This document shows, in pieces, positions 1-6,190 of a stretch of DNA of 22,111 nucleotides (position 1 is its first letter; each line of letters starts with the position of its first letter). The notes beneath the pieces are model-generated. The model did not search any database and was not told where the DNA came from. It saw only the letters and a program-made list of their open reading frames with translations. The stretch comes from an uncultured Treponema sp. (lineage in GTDB: Bacteria > Spirochaetota > Spirochaetia > Treponematales > Treponemataceae). Where the stretch lies: the NCBI GenBank assembly GCA_937901865.1, contig CALDID010000321.1:1-22111 (forward strand), in the 5' to 3' direction. Both the position numbers and the translations under genes were made by a program.

Positions 1-63
1 GAGGCGGTAACGCCTGAAAATCACGGACGCATTACTATCATCGGCGGTCATTTGCCAGAGTAA
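1..63 (+). CDS. C-terminal end of an unidentified protein (partial)
   Basis: Frame 1 is open from the left edge to a TAA stop at 61-63 and encodes about 20 residues ending in GRITIIGGHLPE. A rho-independent terminator follows 32 nt later, so this is most likely the real 3' end of a gene that starts outside the window. The fragment is too short to assign a family. Confidence 0.5.
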   Translation, partial: EAVTPENHGRITIIGGHLPE

Positions 64-95
64 GCTACACTCTCTTTGAAAAGGCTTTTTTAGGC

Positions 96-137
96 AAAAA
101 CAGTCATAGGTGTAAAAAATCCTATGGCTGTTTTTTT
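96..137 (+). terminator. Rho-independent terminator of the left-edge gene
   Basis: Arms at 96-110 and 121-131 (AACAGTCATAGG against CCTATGGCTGTT, one G-T pair) flank a 10-nt loop, followed by a run of seven T. It separates the left-edge gene from the YjbR-like gene. An in-frame ATG at 124 falls inside this hairpin, which argues against using it as a start. Confidence 0.85.
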
Positions 138-150
138 ATGGGAGGCAAAA

Positions 151-810
151 ATGAATTATAATTATGTCTTTTCGTTGGGGAAGCTCAAGAGCGACGCACT
201 TGAAGAGTTTGGATTTAAGGCAGTAGATAGCGAAAACTATGCTTTTACTACTGATATTTCTAGGGGAGATTTTAAGGCAGCGTTTTCTCTTTCTCCAAAA
301 ACACAGACTTTAAGCGTTGACCTTTTTGACAATGCAACAGGCGAAAAGTATTTTCTTTTCGATATGAAGAATGTGCATAATGCCTTTGTTGAAACACTGA
401 GAACAGAGGTCGAGGCGATTATAGAGCGCATAAAAGAAAAATGCTTTGAAACAAAAGACATAAAGAATGAATATATCGCTTATTTGAAATCGCAGTTTTC
501 GGCTGAACCCGATTTTCCGTGGGAAAAGTTGCCAGAGGCGTTTGTCTTTCGCTGTAAAAACAAAAAATGGTTTGCACTTGTTATGAAAATCAAATATAAG
601 CAACTCGGGCTTTTAAGCGACGAAGATGTATGGATTGTCAACATCAAGGCAAAAAGCGACGAAATAGAAAACCTTGTGGACAATACTTCTATTTTTAATG
701 CGTGGCATATGAACAAAAAGCATTGGATTACTATTCTGCTCACCGCTATCACCGACTTTGAAAAGCTCTGTCGCCTTACACAAACAAGTTTTGAGCTTGT
801 GAGCAGATAG
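151..810 (+). CDS. MmcQ/YjbR family protein
   Basis: The encoded protein has 219 residues. Its C-terminal ~100 residues carry the YjbR pattern: PWEKLPEAFVFRCKNKKWFALVM, then VWIVNIKAK, a DNTSIFNAWHMNKKHWITILL block and a closing helix ending ELV. Family members have a CyaY-like fold and are often called DNA-binding, but their cellular role is not established. The first ~110 residues resemble the longer subfamily with an extra N-terminal domain that I cannot name. The start at 151 is chosen because GGAGG at 141-145 sits 5 nt upstream, whereas the ATG at 124 lies within a terminator stem. The gene converges on the AraC-type gene with only 7 nt between the two stop codons, so read-through from either side would produce antisense RNA. 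The family call is fairly secure and the function is open. Confidence 0.85.
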   Translation: MNYNYVFSLGKLKSDALEEFGFKAVDSENYAFTTDISRGDFKAAFSLSPKTQTLSVDLFDNATGEKYFLFDMKNVHNAFVETLRTEVEAIIERIKEKCFETKDIKNEYIAYLKSQFSAEPDFPWEKLPEAFVFRCKNKKWFALVMKIKYKQLGLLSDEDVWIVNIKAKSDEIENLVDNTSIFNAWHMNKKHWITILLTAITDFEKLCRLTQTSFELVSR

Positions 811-817
811 AACACAC

Positions 818-1705
818 TTACGATTTCTTTTTAATCGGAATCCAGATTGCGCTGTGATAATTTGCGTCCGTCATATCGCCTTTGCTGTACCATTCCACGC
901 TTGCAAATCCTAAAAACTCGTAATCAGGATTTGCAGGAAGCCACTCTTTATAAATTTTCGTGTTTGTTTCCTGCAGCGTCTTAGGGTTCGCCCCATAGCA
1001 ATCAAAAATCGCCCAGTCGCCCGCAGGAATCTCGTAGACCGCCATTCCCGCAGGCACATCGCCGCCCGTGTACATTCCCGCAATGAGATAGCGGAACGCA
1101 CCGCCTGCAAGGTCATCAATGCAGATTCCATATTCTCCGACGCAGTTCGCCGCAATCGCCTTTTCCTGCGCAGTCGCAGGCTCTTTGCCGTGCAGCATAT
1201 CCGATAGATATTTCTCGGAGTATTCTCTCCAGAACTTTGGAATCTCTTGATACGACGTGTCGCTTTCAAAAATCCTTTCAAAGCCAATCACCTTAAAAGC
1301 CGACCGCGTTTGAATCTTGTAATCCATAAGATTACCCCCGTGAATAGAAATTTCAATAACCAAGGGAAGAAATGTTTTGATACGCCCGCCCTTTCTCACC
1401 TCGCTCGGCGTTGCACCGTGAAAGCGAGAAAAAGCCTTCGCAAAACTTTCTGGTGTTTCGTAGCAGTAGCGAAACGCAATATCAATTATCTTGTCATCGC
1501 CGTTCGCCAAATCAACCGCCGCTTTATACAGCCTGCGATTTCGCAGATATTCCGCGACGGTGTAGCCCGTCATAATCGAAAAGCCGCGCTGAAAAAAGAA
1601 AGACGACATATTCACCTCGAAGGCAACATCAACAGCCGAGATATTTTCTTCAAGATGCGCTTCCATATAATCAATCGCACGCCGAATGCTCGACAGCCAT
1701 TCCAT
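818..1705 (-). CDS. AraC-family regulator with GyrI-like effector domain
   Basis: The encoded protein has 295 residues. Residues ~1-110 form an AraC/XylS double helix-turn-helix, starting with the RRAIDYMEAHLEENISAVDVA type helix and ending at FAKAFSRFHGATPSEVRK. Residues ~125-295 form a GyrI-like/effector-binding domain (MDYKIQTRSAFKVIGFER opening, then YEIPAGDWAIFDCYG near the ligand cleft, then WLPANPDYEF near the end). Proteins of this build bind small hydrophobic or cationic compounds and activate transcription of nearby genes. A GGGGG Shine-Dalgarno lies about 8 nt before the ATG. A 37-bp element 50 nt upstream is repeated identically 50 nt upstream of the next minus-strand unit, which points to autoregulation and control of that unit. 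The inducer is unknown. Confidence 0.92.
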   Translation of the reverse strand: MEWLSSIRRAIDYMEAHLEENISAVDVAFEVNMSSFFFQRGFSIMTGYTVAEYLRNRRLYKAAVDLANGDDKIIDIAFRYCYETPESFAKAFSRFHGATPSEVRKGGRIKTFLPLVIEISIHGGNLMDYKIQTRSAFKVIGFERIFESDTSYQEIPKFWREYSEKYLSDMLHGKEPATAQEKAIAANCVGEYGICIDDLAGGAFRYLIAGMYTGGDVPAGMAVYEIPAGDWAIFDCYGANPKTLQETNTKIYKEWLPANPDYEFLGFASVEWYSKGDMTDANYHSAIWIPIKKKS

Positions 1706-1754
1706 TTCTTTTCCCCCGTGCCGTTATTGTTGCCTCTATTCTACCCGATACCGC

Positions 1755-1791
1755 CGCGCCCGTCCTGTCTTTTCCTGCCCGATTTTGTCCG
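1755..1791 (-). promoter_or_regulatory. Putative AraC operator, copy 1
   Basis: This is a 37-bp sequence identical to 2644-2680. Its near edge is exactly 50 nt before the AraC-type ATG, as for copy 2 and its gene. Read on the minus strand it contains CAGGA twice, 10 bp apart, which is one helical turn and fits a tandem-HTH AraC protein. A possible -10 box TAGAAT lies 11 nt beyond the element, without a good -35, as expected of an activator-dependent promoter. The identity is observed directly; AraC binding is inference. Confidence 0.7.
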
Positions 1792-1807
1792 TAGCTTTAT
1801 AGCACAT

Positions 1808-1852
1808 AAAAAACAAGGCAACCTCCCGCTTTCGAGAAATTGCCCTGTTGCC
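1808..1852 (-). terminator. Terminator of the GNAT unit, possibly bidirectional
   Basis: GGCAAC at 1817-1822 pairs with GTTGCC at 1847-1852, with a small inner CTC/GAG stem. Read on the minus strand it is followed by TTGTTTTTT. It lies 7 nt after the acetyltransferase stop and before the AraC operator. A short T-run also follows on the plus side, so it might act in both directions. Confidence 0.6.
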
Positions 1853-1858
1853 GTCTTT

Positions 1859-2419
1859 TTAAGCAAGCGGGAAATACAGAAAGCGACAGCCTTCGTCGTA
1901 GTCGGGCGCGGCATACTCAAAGAACTGCTTTTCGTCGGTGTCGATGATTTCTCTGAAGCCGAGCGTGTCCTTATAATAGGAAACCAGTTTAGGCGTGTCT
2001 ATCGCAAAAACGAACAGACTTTTACAGCCGATTTTCTCGGAAATTTCCTGCACAATAGGGAGGATAAACATATTGAAAATGAATTCGCCTGTGCGCACAG
2101 AACTTAATTTTTCGTTCGCTCGCCTAAATCGCTCATCGACTGCAAAATGCGTAAGCTCGACCGCAGGAATCAAAAAAGAATCGCCGATGTCATTATAAGG
2201 AAGCGTTGCCGCCTTTAAGCCGAACCAAGCGGCAAGCTGTCCTGTTTTCGACGAGCGGACAAGATAAATCTTATTCAGTTTTTCCGTCTCGTGCTTTTTG
2301 GCGATTTTTTTGAGATATGAAGCCAACTGCCCCTCGTCGTGCTGAACGCGGAACATTTTGAGTTCATAAGAACTCACTTCCTGCGTGAGCGGTTCAATGT
2401 AAAACAACTCCTCAGCCAT
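1859..2419 (-). CDS. GNAT-family N-acetyltransferase
   Basis: About 186 residues from the ATG at 2419. The central strand VELTHFAVDERFRR followed by a helix fits GNAT motif A, although the usual R/QxxGxG loop is degenerate. The C-terminal SYYKDTLGFREI matches the GNAT signature of an aromatic pair before a GF turn. Family members transfer acetyl groups from acetyl-CoA to amines; the substrate here is unknown. The gene overlaps the upstream 60-aa gene by 8 nt with no strong ribosome site of its own, so translational coupling is likely. An in-frame ATG at 2431 is an alternative start, and the frame stays open to 2491. The overlap with a small upstream gene recalls GNAT toxin-antitoxin pairs, but the small protein has no ribbon-helix-helix signature, so that reading is weak. 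Confidence 0.8.
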   Translation of the reverse strand: MAEELFYIEPLTQEVSSYELKMFRVQHDEGQLASYLKKIAKKHETEKLNKIYLVRSSKTGQLAAWFGLKAATLPYNDIGDSFLIPAVELTHFAVDERFRRANEKLSSVRTGEFIFNMFILPIVQEISEKIGCKSLFVFAIDTPKLVSYYKDTLGFREIIDTDEKQFFEYAAPDYDEGCRFLYFPLA

Positions 2420-2594
2420 TTTCACATTCATACGCAAAAAAATGACCTGAATTCGCCGCTTTAACGAATTCTTCCATTCGCCGTTTTTCAACTTCTAGGT
2501 CGCGCTTCACGGGCTTGGCATTCATAATCTGCATGATAGCCTTTTTGCCCTCTGCTCCGCGGAACACGATTCCGACTACATTCTGCTTGTGCAT
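2412..2594 (-). CDS. 60-aa protein of unknown function, partner of GNAT gene
   Basis: The encoded protein is a soluble, charged 60-mer (MHKQNVVGIVFRGAEG start, a basic KPVKRDLEVEKRR middle, FFAYECENG end) that I do not recognise. It is supported as a gene by AGGAGG 7 nt before the ATG, a consensus promoter at 2615-2643, and an 8-nt overlap with the acetyltransferase gene. It has no signal peptide or membrane segment. Its position as the short leader gene of an AraC-controlled pair suggests a regulator, adaptor or antitoxin for the acetyltransferase, but nothing in the sequence distinguishes these. Confidence 0.65.
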   Translation of the reverse strand: MHKQNVVGIVFRGAEGKKAIMQIMNAKPVKRDLEVEKRRMEEFVKAANSGHFFAYECENG

Positions 2595-2614
2595 AGTGTG
2601 CCTCCTTTACGATA

Positions 2615-2643
2615 AATATACCACGCCCCCGCACTTTTTTCAA
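2615..2643 (-). promoter_or_regulatory. Promoter of the 60-aa/GNAT unit
   Basis: Read on the minus strand there is a -35 TTGAAA (2638-2643) and a -10 TATATT (2615-2620) with a 17-bp spacer. The -35 hexamer directly abuts the 37-bp operator copy 2. This is the class II activator layout used by many AraC proteins, where the activator sits against or over the -35 box. Confidence 0.75.
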
Positions 2644-2680
2644 CGCGCCCGTCCTGTCTTTTCCTGCCCGATTTTGTCCG
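2644..2680 (-). promoter_or_regulatory. Putative AraC operator, copy 2
   Basis: This is the second exact copy of the 37-bp element, with its near edge 50 nt before the ATG of the 60-aa gene. It directly precedes the -35 box. The same helical-turn CAGGA pair is present. It also marks the point where coding-like sequence on the plus strand begins (see 2684-2944). Confidence 0.75.
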
Positions 2681-2683
2681 CTT

Positions 2684-2944
2684 TTGCAGGACTTCGGCGC
2701 GGTGCTCTTCGCCCCTGCGCAGTTTGCTCGCACAGAGAATTGGCTTGAAACGCTCTTTAGTCATAAGCCCGATGTGCTGTATTCCGTGTTTACGAAGCAG
2801 TTTTCGGATTATTCAAAATACGTCGTTGACCTTTGGGACGCAGAGGCGAAAGAGAAACGGCACAGTGAACAATACCCCAAGGATTGCCGCAAAGCATACG
2901 ATATGGGGCAGAAAATGGCAGAAGAGTTGAAGAGCAAAACATAA
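2684..2944 (+). pseudogene. Probable 3' remnant of an unidentified gene
   Basis: The plus frame encodes ~86 residues of normal-looking soluble protein (aromatic-rich FARTENWLETLF..., KQFSDYSKYVVDLWDAEAK, closing KAYDMGQKMAEELKSK helix) and ends at TAA 2942-2944. No ATG with a ribosome site precedes it: the first possible start is a TTG at 2684, 3 nt beyond the operator, and farther upstream the frame runs only through the opposing promoter. The simplest reading is a gene whose 5' part was lost when the operator/GNAT block arrived. The tail helix resembles the ends of flavodoxin-like oxidoreductases, but this is weak. A short intact gene with an unusual start cannot be excluded. Confidence 0.45.
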
Positions 2945-2952
2945 CAATAAAT

Positions 2953-3097
2953 AAGGCTCGCCGATACCGTTATCGAAAGAAAGACGATAGCGGTATTGAT
3001 GAGCCTTCGATACCGTTATCTAAACATCTTCGATACTGGTATCTATGAACCTTCGATACCGTTATCTAAACACCTTAGATAGCAGTATCGAAGCCCC
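2953..3097. repeat. Six-unit palindromic array with an exact 23-bp period
   Basis: Six 12-bp near-palindromes of form GATA-N4-TATC start at 2963, 2986, 3009, 3032, 3055 and 3078, exactly 23 bp apart. The last position of unit 2 is T instead of C. The cores are GATACCGTTATC (three times), GATAGCGGTATT, GATACTGGTATC and GATAGCAGTATC; the linkers are mostly CTAAACATCTTC-like. The first two units also form a long hairpin with outer arms AAGGCTC (2953-2959) and GAGCCTT (3001-3007). The array fills the space between two convergent reading frames and could stop transcription, bind a dimeric protein, or vary in copy number. Confidence 0.9.
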
Positions 3098-3104
3098 TTA
3101 AAAA

Positions 3105-3839
3105 TTATTTTGTTGCGTTCAGCGGATATGCGTATTTGATTTCGCGGAGCGTCTTGAGCGGAGTTGCCGTGCCTGAGTATCGCGTGCGAATGACAAGCTG
3201 CAATTCGCCCTCGGCAATATCGGAGGGAACGCGGGCGGTTAAGCGCGACGGCTTATTGTCCGTGAGTTTTCTTGAAACGCGGTGTTCCGCTCCTGTGCTG
3301 TCCACGAAGAACACGCCTTGAGCCTCGTCCGATTCGTCTTGTATCTTGAGTTTGTCGCCCTCAATGATGATGTCGTCCCCAATCGGCGCGCTGTTGTCCT
3401 TCAAGCCTGTAACGCTGTTTGTAACAGAGCTGATTTTGCTCGTCGCGTCCTTCTTTCCGACGATGTTCACTCCGACTTCTTCGAGTGCTCCGCGAAGAGA
3501 AGCGGTCATCGTCATATCGAGGGTGCGGCGGTGAACCTGCGGGTCGAACGGCGAAGTTTCGTTTTCCCACACGCCAGACACGCGGGGCGAGAGCTGAATC
3601 AAGCCGTCTCGGAAACTGTCGCCGTCTTCGATAAACTCCTTTACGGCTTGGTCGCGCAGGTTTAGGATATTCAAAATCGTGTCTTTGCGGAACTCGCTTC
3701 GCTCCTTGACGATTTTGTCCGCAATGTCCTCATTGAGCCGCGTGGTGTGCGGATTTCGCACCTCTGCAATGCAGTCAAGCTGGTTGTCGGGGGTGAGTGT
3801 GTTTGGTCGCAATAAAACGTCCCATTTGTGTTTAGCCAT
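3105..3839 (-). CDS. DUF4469 protein with HU-like N-terminal domain
   Basis: The encoded protein has 244 residues. Residues ~1-130 (start MAKHKWDVLLRPNTLTPDNQLDC, later GDSFRDGLIQLSPRVSGVWEN) match the HU/IHF-like DNA-binding domain found in front of DUF4469. Residues ~150-240 (LKIQDESDEAQGVFFVDSTG..., RVPSDIAEGELQLVIRTRYSG, LREIKYAYPL) match the DUF4469 beta-sandwich. Such proteins are common in gut anaerobes and their role is unknown; a nucleoid-associated function is plausible. AAGGAG lies 8 nt before the ATG. A -10 candidate TATACT is at 3880-3885, so the gene probably has its own promoter rather than depending on the upstream chemoreceptor gene 92 nt away. Confidence 0.85.
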   Translation of the reverse strand: MAKHKWDVLLRPNTLTPDNQLDCIAEVRNPHTTRLNEDIADKIVKERSEFRKDTILNILNLRDQAVKEFIEDGDSFRDGLIQLSPRVSGVWENETSPFDPQVHRRTLDMTMTASLRGALEEVGVNIVGKKDATSKISSVTNSVTGLKDNSAPIGDDIIIEGDKLKIQDESDEAQGVFFVDSTGAEHRVSRKLTDNKPSRLTARVPSDIAEGELQLVIRTRYSGTATPLKTLREIKYAYPLNATK

Positions 3840-3879
3840 TTCGCTTTCTCCTTATGAAACTATAGTGAATCTGAAAAGG

Positions 3880-3908
3880 AGTATAGCACATTTTCGCATT
3901 GTTTGTGT
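3880..3908 (-). promoter_or_regulatory. Possible promoter of the DUF4469 gene
   Basis: The minus strand reads TATACT at 3880-3885, about 40 nt before the ATG. The hexamer 17 bp upstream (ACACAA) is a poor -35, so only the -10 box is supported. Confidence 0.35.
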
Positions 3909-3931
3909 AGCCTCCACCCCCAAAAAAGCAA

Positions 3932-6025
3932 CTACACGGTGAACTGGTCGATTTGGCTTCCCATCTTGTCAATAGACTGGGCAACTCGGCTTGAAACATC
4001 AGTGAGCATAGAGCCTGTTTCGTTGATTTGGTGCGCACCCACCTGCATTTCATCCATACTTTGCTTCATCACCGTGGCAACGTTCTGCAAATGCTCCATT
4101 TCCCCTTTAATCACTCCGCTTTCCGAACTCATCTCAGAAGACGCACTCGAAACTTCCACAGTAGAATCGTTCATCAGCTTTAGGGCTTCTGTAATCTGCT
4201 TGCTTCCCTCGTTCTGCTCTTCCATTGCCAAGCGGATATGCGTAACAAGCTCGTCTGTGGCAGAAAGCTCTTTTTGCACCTGAGAAAACACGTTGCTGGA
4301 CTCGGTTGACGCATCAACGACATTCACAATCGCGGTCTTAATCTGCTTTAGCTGCTGTCCAATCGTCTTTGACTGAACGCTGCTCGTTTCACTCAATTTT
4401 CTGATTTCGTCTGCAACGACAGCAAAGCCTTTTCCCGCTTCTCCTGCGTGGGCTGCCTCAATCGCAGCATTCATTGCCAAAAGATTCGTCTGGCTTGCAA
4501 TAGAGGCAATCGCGCTATTCGCCTCCTCAAGCATTTTTGACTGCTCTTCGATTTCCTGAACTCTCTCGTTCACCACCGCCAATTTATCAAAACCGCGGTG
4601 AGAATGTTCCTGCAAATCGTTGAACGCCCCCGCCATTTTTTCCATAGAATGATTCACGCTCGTGATGTTTCCAATCATCTCTTCCACTGCCGCGCTTGCC
4701 TCGGTAACGCTCGAAGACTGATTTTCCACCATATTGTTAAGCGCAAAAATGTTGTCGGAAATCTTTGTGATAGAACCAGCCGTCTGTTCCACACTCTGTT
4801 TTTGTTCTGCTACCTGAGAGTGAATGCTCGTGATGTTCGCTAAAATCTCGCTCACTGCGCTTGCGGTATCTTGGGCAGTTTGCTGTAAATCCACGCCAGC
4901 CGTGTCGAGCATTCCCTTGCTGTCTTTCATATGCGAAATGATTTTCTGCAATTTGTCGGCAAACGCATTAAAGCCAGAAACGACATCTCCGATTTCGTCG
5001 TGAACATTCACGTTGATTCGCTTCGTCAAATCCGCCTCTCCAGAACAGATGTCTACAAAAGTGCGCTTTACGTCTTTGAGCGGGCGGAGAAGACGCACTA
5101 TGATAGCACCTGAGGCGACACAAAGGACTAAAACCAAAATCAGCGTAAATGTGGAAACAAATCGAACAACCCTAAAAATCGTGGCAGAGATAATGCTTTT
5201 GCTGCGGAATGTAGAAACCATACCTGTGATTTTGCCCAGCTCGGTTTTCAGCGGAAAATAGATATTAAGATAGCGCACTCCCAAAATGGTAGTTTCGGTC
5301 TGGAACGTTTCGCCTTCTTTTTCCACTTTGTCAATGACCGCTTGGTTCGTCAAAGTTGAGCCAGCCCACGATTTCCCGTTTGCGTCTTTTATCGTGCTGG
5401 AAACTCTTGTGTTGGCTTCGATAATTGAAATCTCAATGTTGTAGATGTTTTTCATATGGTCAACGAAACTTTGCTTGGATAAATCGTATCCTGCCACGAG
5501 TGCTCCCAAAAGTTTCCCCGACGAATCTTTTATGGCAGAAGCCGCAAGCATTGAGTAGCCAATCATTGATTTTTTGCTTTCGTAGGTTTTTGCCTCGTCC
5601 ATTCCCTCTTTCACGATGTCTTTGACACAAGCCATATCGCTTGCGTCTTGTCCGTGCGAAAATGTGCCACCATAGCCTGCGATTATTTTTCCCACCGCGT
5701 CGGTTACAAAGATGATGTCGTTTCCTACAATCTTTCGTTTTTCTTCTGCGAGCCTACCGATTTCGCCTGCATCGCCGCTTTCCACAGTCGAGATAAATCC
5801 AGGGCGGCTAGAGAGTGCGACAACAGCGTTTCTAAGGATTATATTGCGGTTATTTAGATTGTTCAAAATGCCGCGCTGAACAGTCTGGAGGTTCATTTCC
5901 ACGTTTGCTTCGAATTGCGAGCGGAATTCGGATAAACACATCATCTCAACAGCAACTGCGGCAAGCACTATGGAAATGCCCACAAGGATTCCCATTTTAA
6001 CAGAAAGTTTAAGGCTCTTTTTCAT
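3932..6025 (-). CDS. Methyl-accepting chemotaxis protein, Cache-type sensor
   Basis: The encoded protein has 697 residues and the classical layout. Membrane segment 1 is at ~10-30. A periplasmic Cache-like sensor spans ~35-280 (FVTDAVGKIIAGYGG and LLGALVAGYDLS segments). Membrane segment 2 is at ~285-312 and a HAMP domain at ~313-365. A long coiled-coil signalling domain has its conserved tip at ~508-545 (ASQTNLLAMNAAIEAAHAGE, then GKGFAVVADEIRKLSE). It should bind CheW/CheA at the inner membrane and steer motility toward a small ligand, probably an organic acid or amino acid as for many Cache sensors (inference). The C-terminus (DQFTV) has no CheR-tethering pentapeptide. AAGGAG lies 8 nt before the ATG, and a TATAAT is present at 6067-6072 on the minus strand. 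Confidence 0.95.
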   Translation of the reverse strand: MKKSLKLSVKMGILVGISIVLAAVAVEMMCLSEFRSQFEANVEMNLQTVQRGILNNLNNRNIILRNAVVALSSRPGFISTVESGDAGEIGRLAEEKRKIVGNDIIFVTDAVGKIIAGYGGTFSHGQDASDMACVKDIVKEGMDEAKTYESKKSMIGYSMLAASAIKDSSGKLLGALVAGYDLSKQSFVDHMKNIYNIEISIIEANTRVSSTIKDANGKSWAGSTLTNQAVIDKVEKEGETFQTETTILGVRYLNIYFPLKTELGKITGMVSTFRSKSIISATIFRVVRFVSTFTLILVLVLCVASGAIIVRLLRPLKDVKRTFVDICSGEADLTKRINVNVHDEIGDVVSGFNAFADKLQKIISHMKDSKGMLDTAGVDLQQTAQDTASAVSEILANITSIHSQVAEQKQSVEQTAGSITKISDNIFALNNMVENQSSSVTEASAAVEEMIGNITSVNHSMEKMAGAFNDLQEHSHRGFDKLAVVNERVQEIEEQSKMLEEANSAIASIASQTNLLAMNAAIEAAHAGEAGKGFAVVADEIRKLSETSSVQSKTIGQQLKQIKTAIVNVVDASTESSNVFSQVQKELSATDELVTHIRLAMEEQNEGSKQITEALKLMNDSTVEVSSASSEMSSESGVIKGEMEHLQNVATVMKQSMDEMQVGAHQINETGSMLTDVSSRVAQSIDKMGSQIDQFTV

Positions 6026-6176
6026 CAGCTACGCTCCTTACAGAAAAAAATTGCACTATTTTTATTATTATAATTCGGAATTCGTGAAAAAAAATACAAT
6101 AGGTATAAAATCTCCATTTTTAGCCGCAATCGATTTGTTCCATATTTTCATTGTAGCAAAGAAAAAGGATACCTGC

Positions 6177-6190
6177 TATAATTTTTGACT
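6177..6190 (+). promoter_or_regulatory. Perfect -10 box abutting the ABC-F start codon
   Basis: TATAAT at 6177-6182 is followed by only 8 nt before the ATG at 6191. Transcription should begin 1-2 nt before or at the start codon. The best -35 candidate (TTGTAG, 6151-6156) has an overlong 20-bp spacer. No Shine-Dalgarno fits in the remaining space, so the mRNA is probably leaderless. Confidence 0.6.

Noticed and set aside
818..1705. tRNA or other RNA genes in the left half
   Set aside because: No cloverleaf with a GTTCRANNC-type T-loop or CCA end was noticed on either strand by eye; a covariance-model scan was not possible here.
2488..2764. Minus-strand frames of 62-81 codons over the 60-aa gene and its promoter
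   Set aside because: They lie across the operator and promoter and have no ribosome site; the 60-aa frame has both and couples to the GNAT gene.
2953..3097. Possible CRISPR array
   Set aside because: The units are 23 bp apart in total with 11-bp similar linkers, so there is no room for unique spacers, and no cas gene is present.
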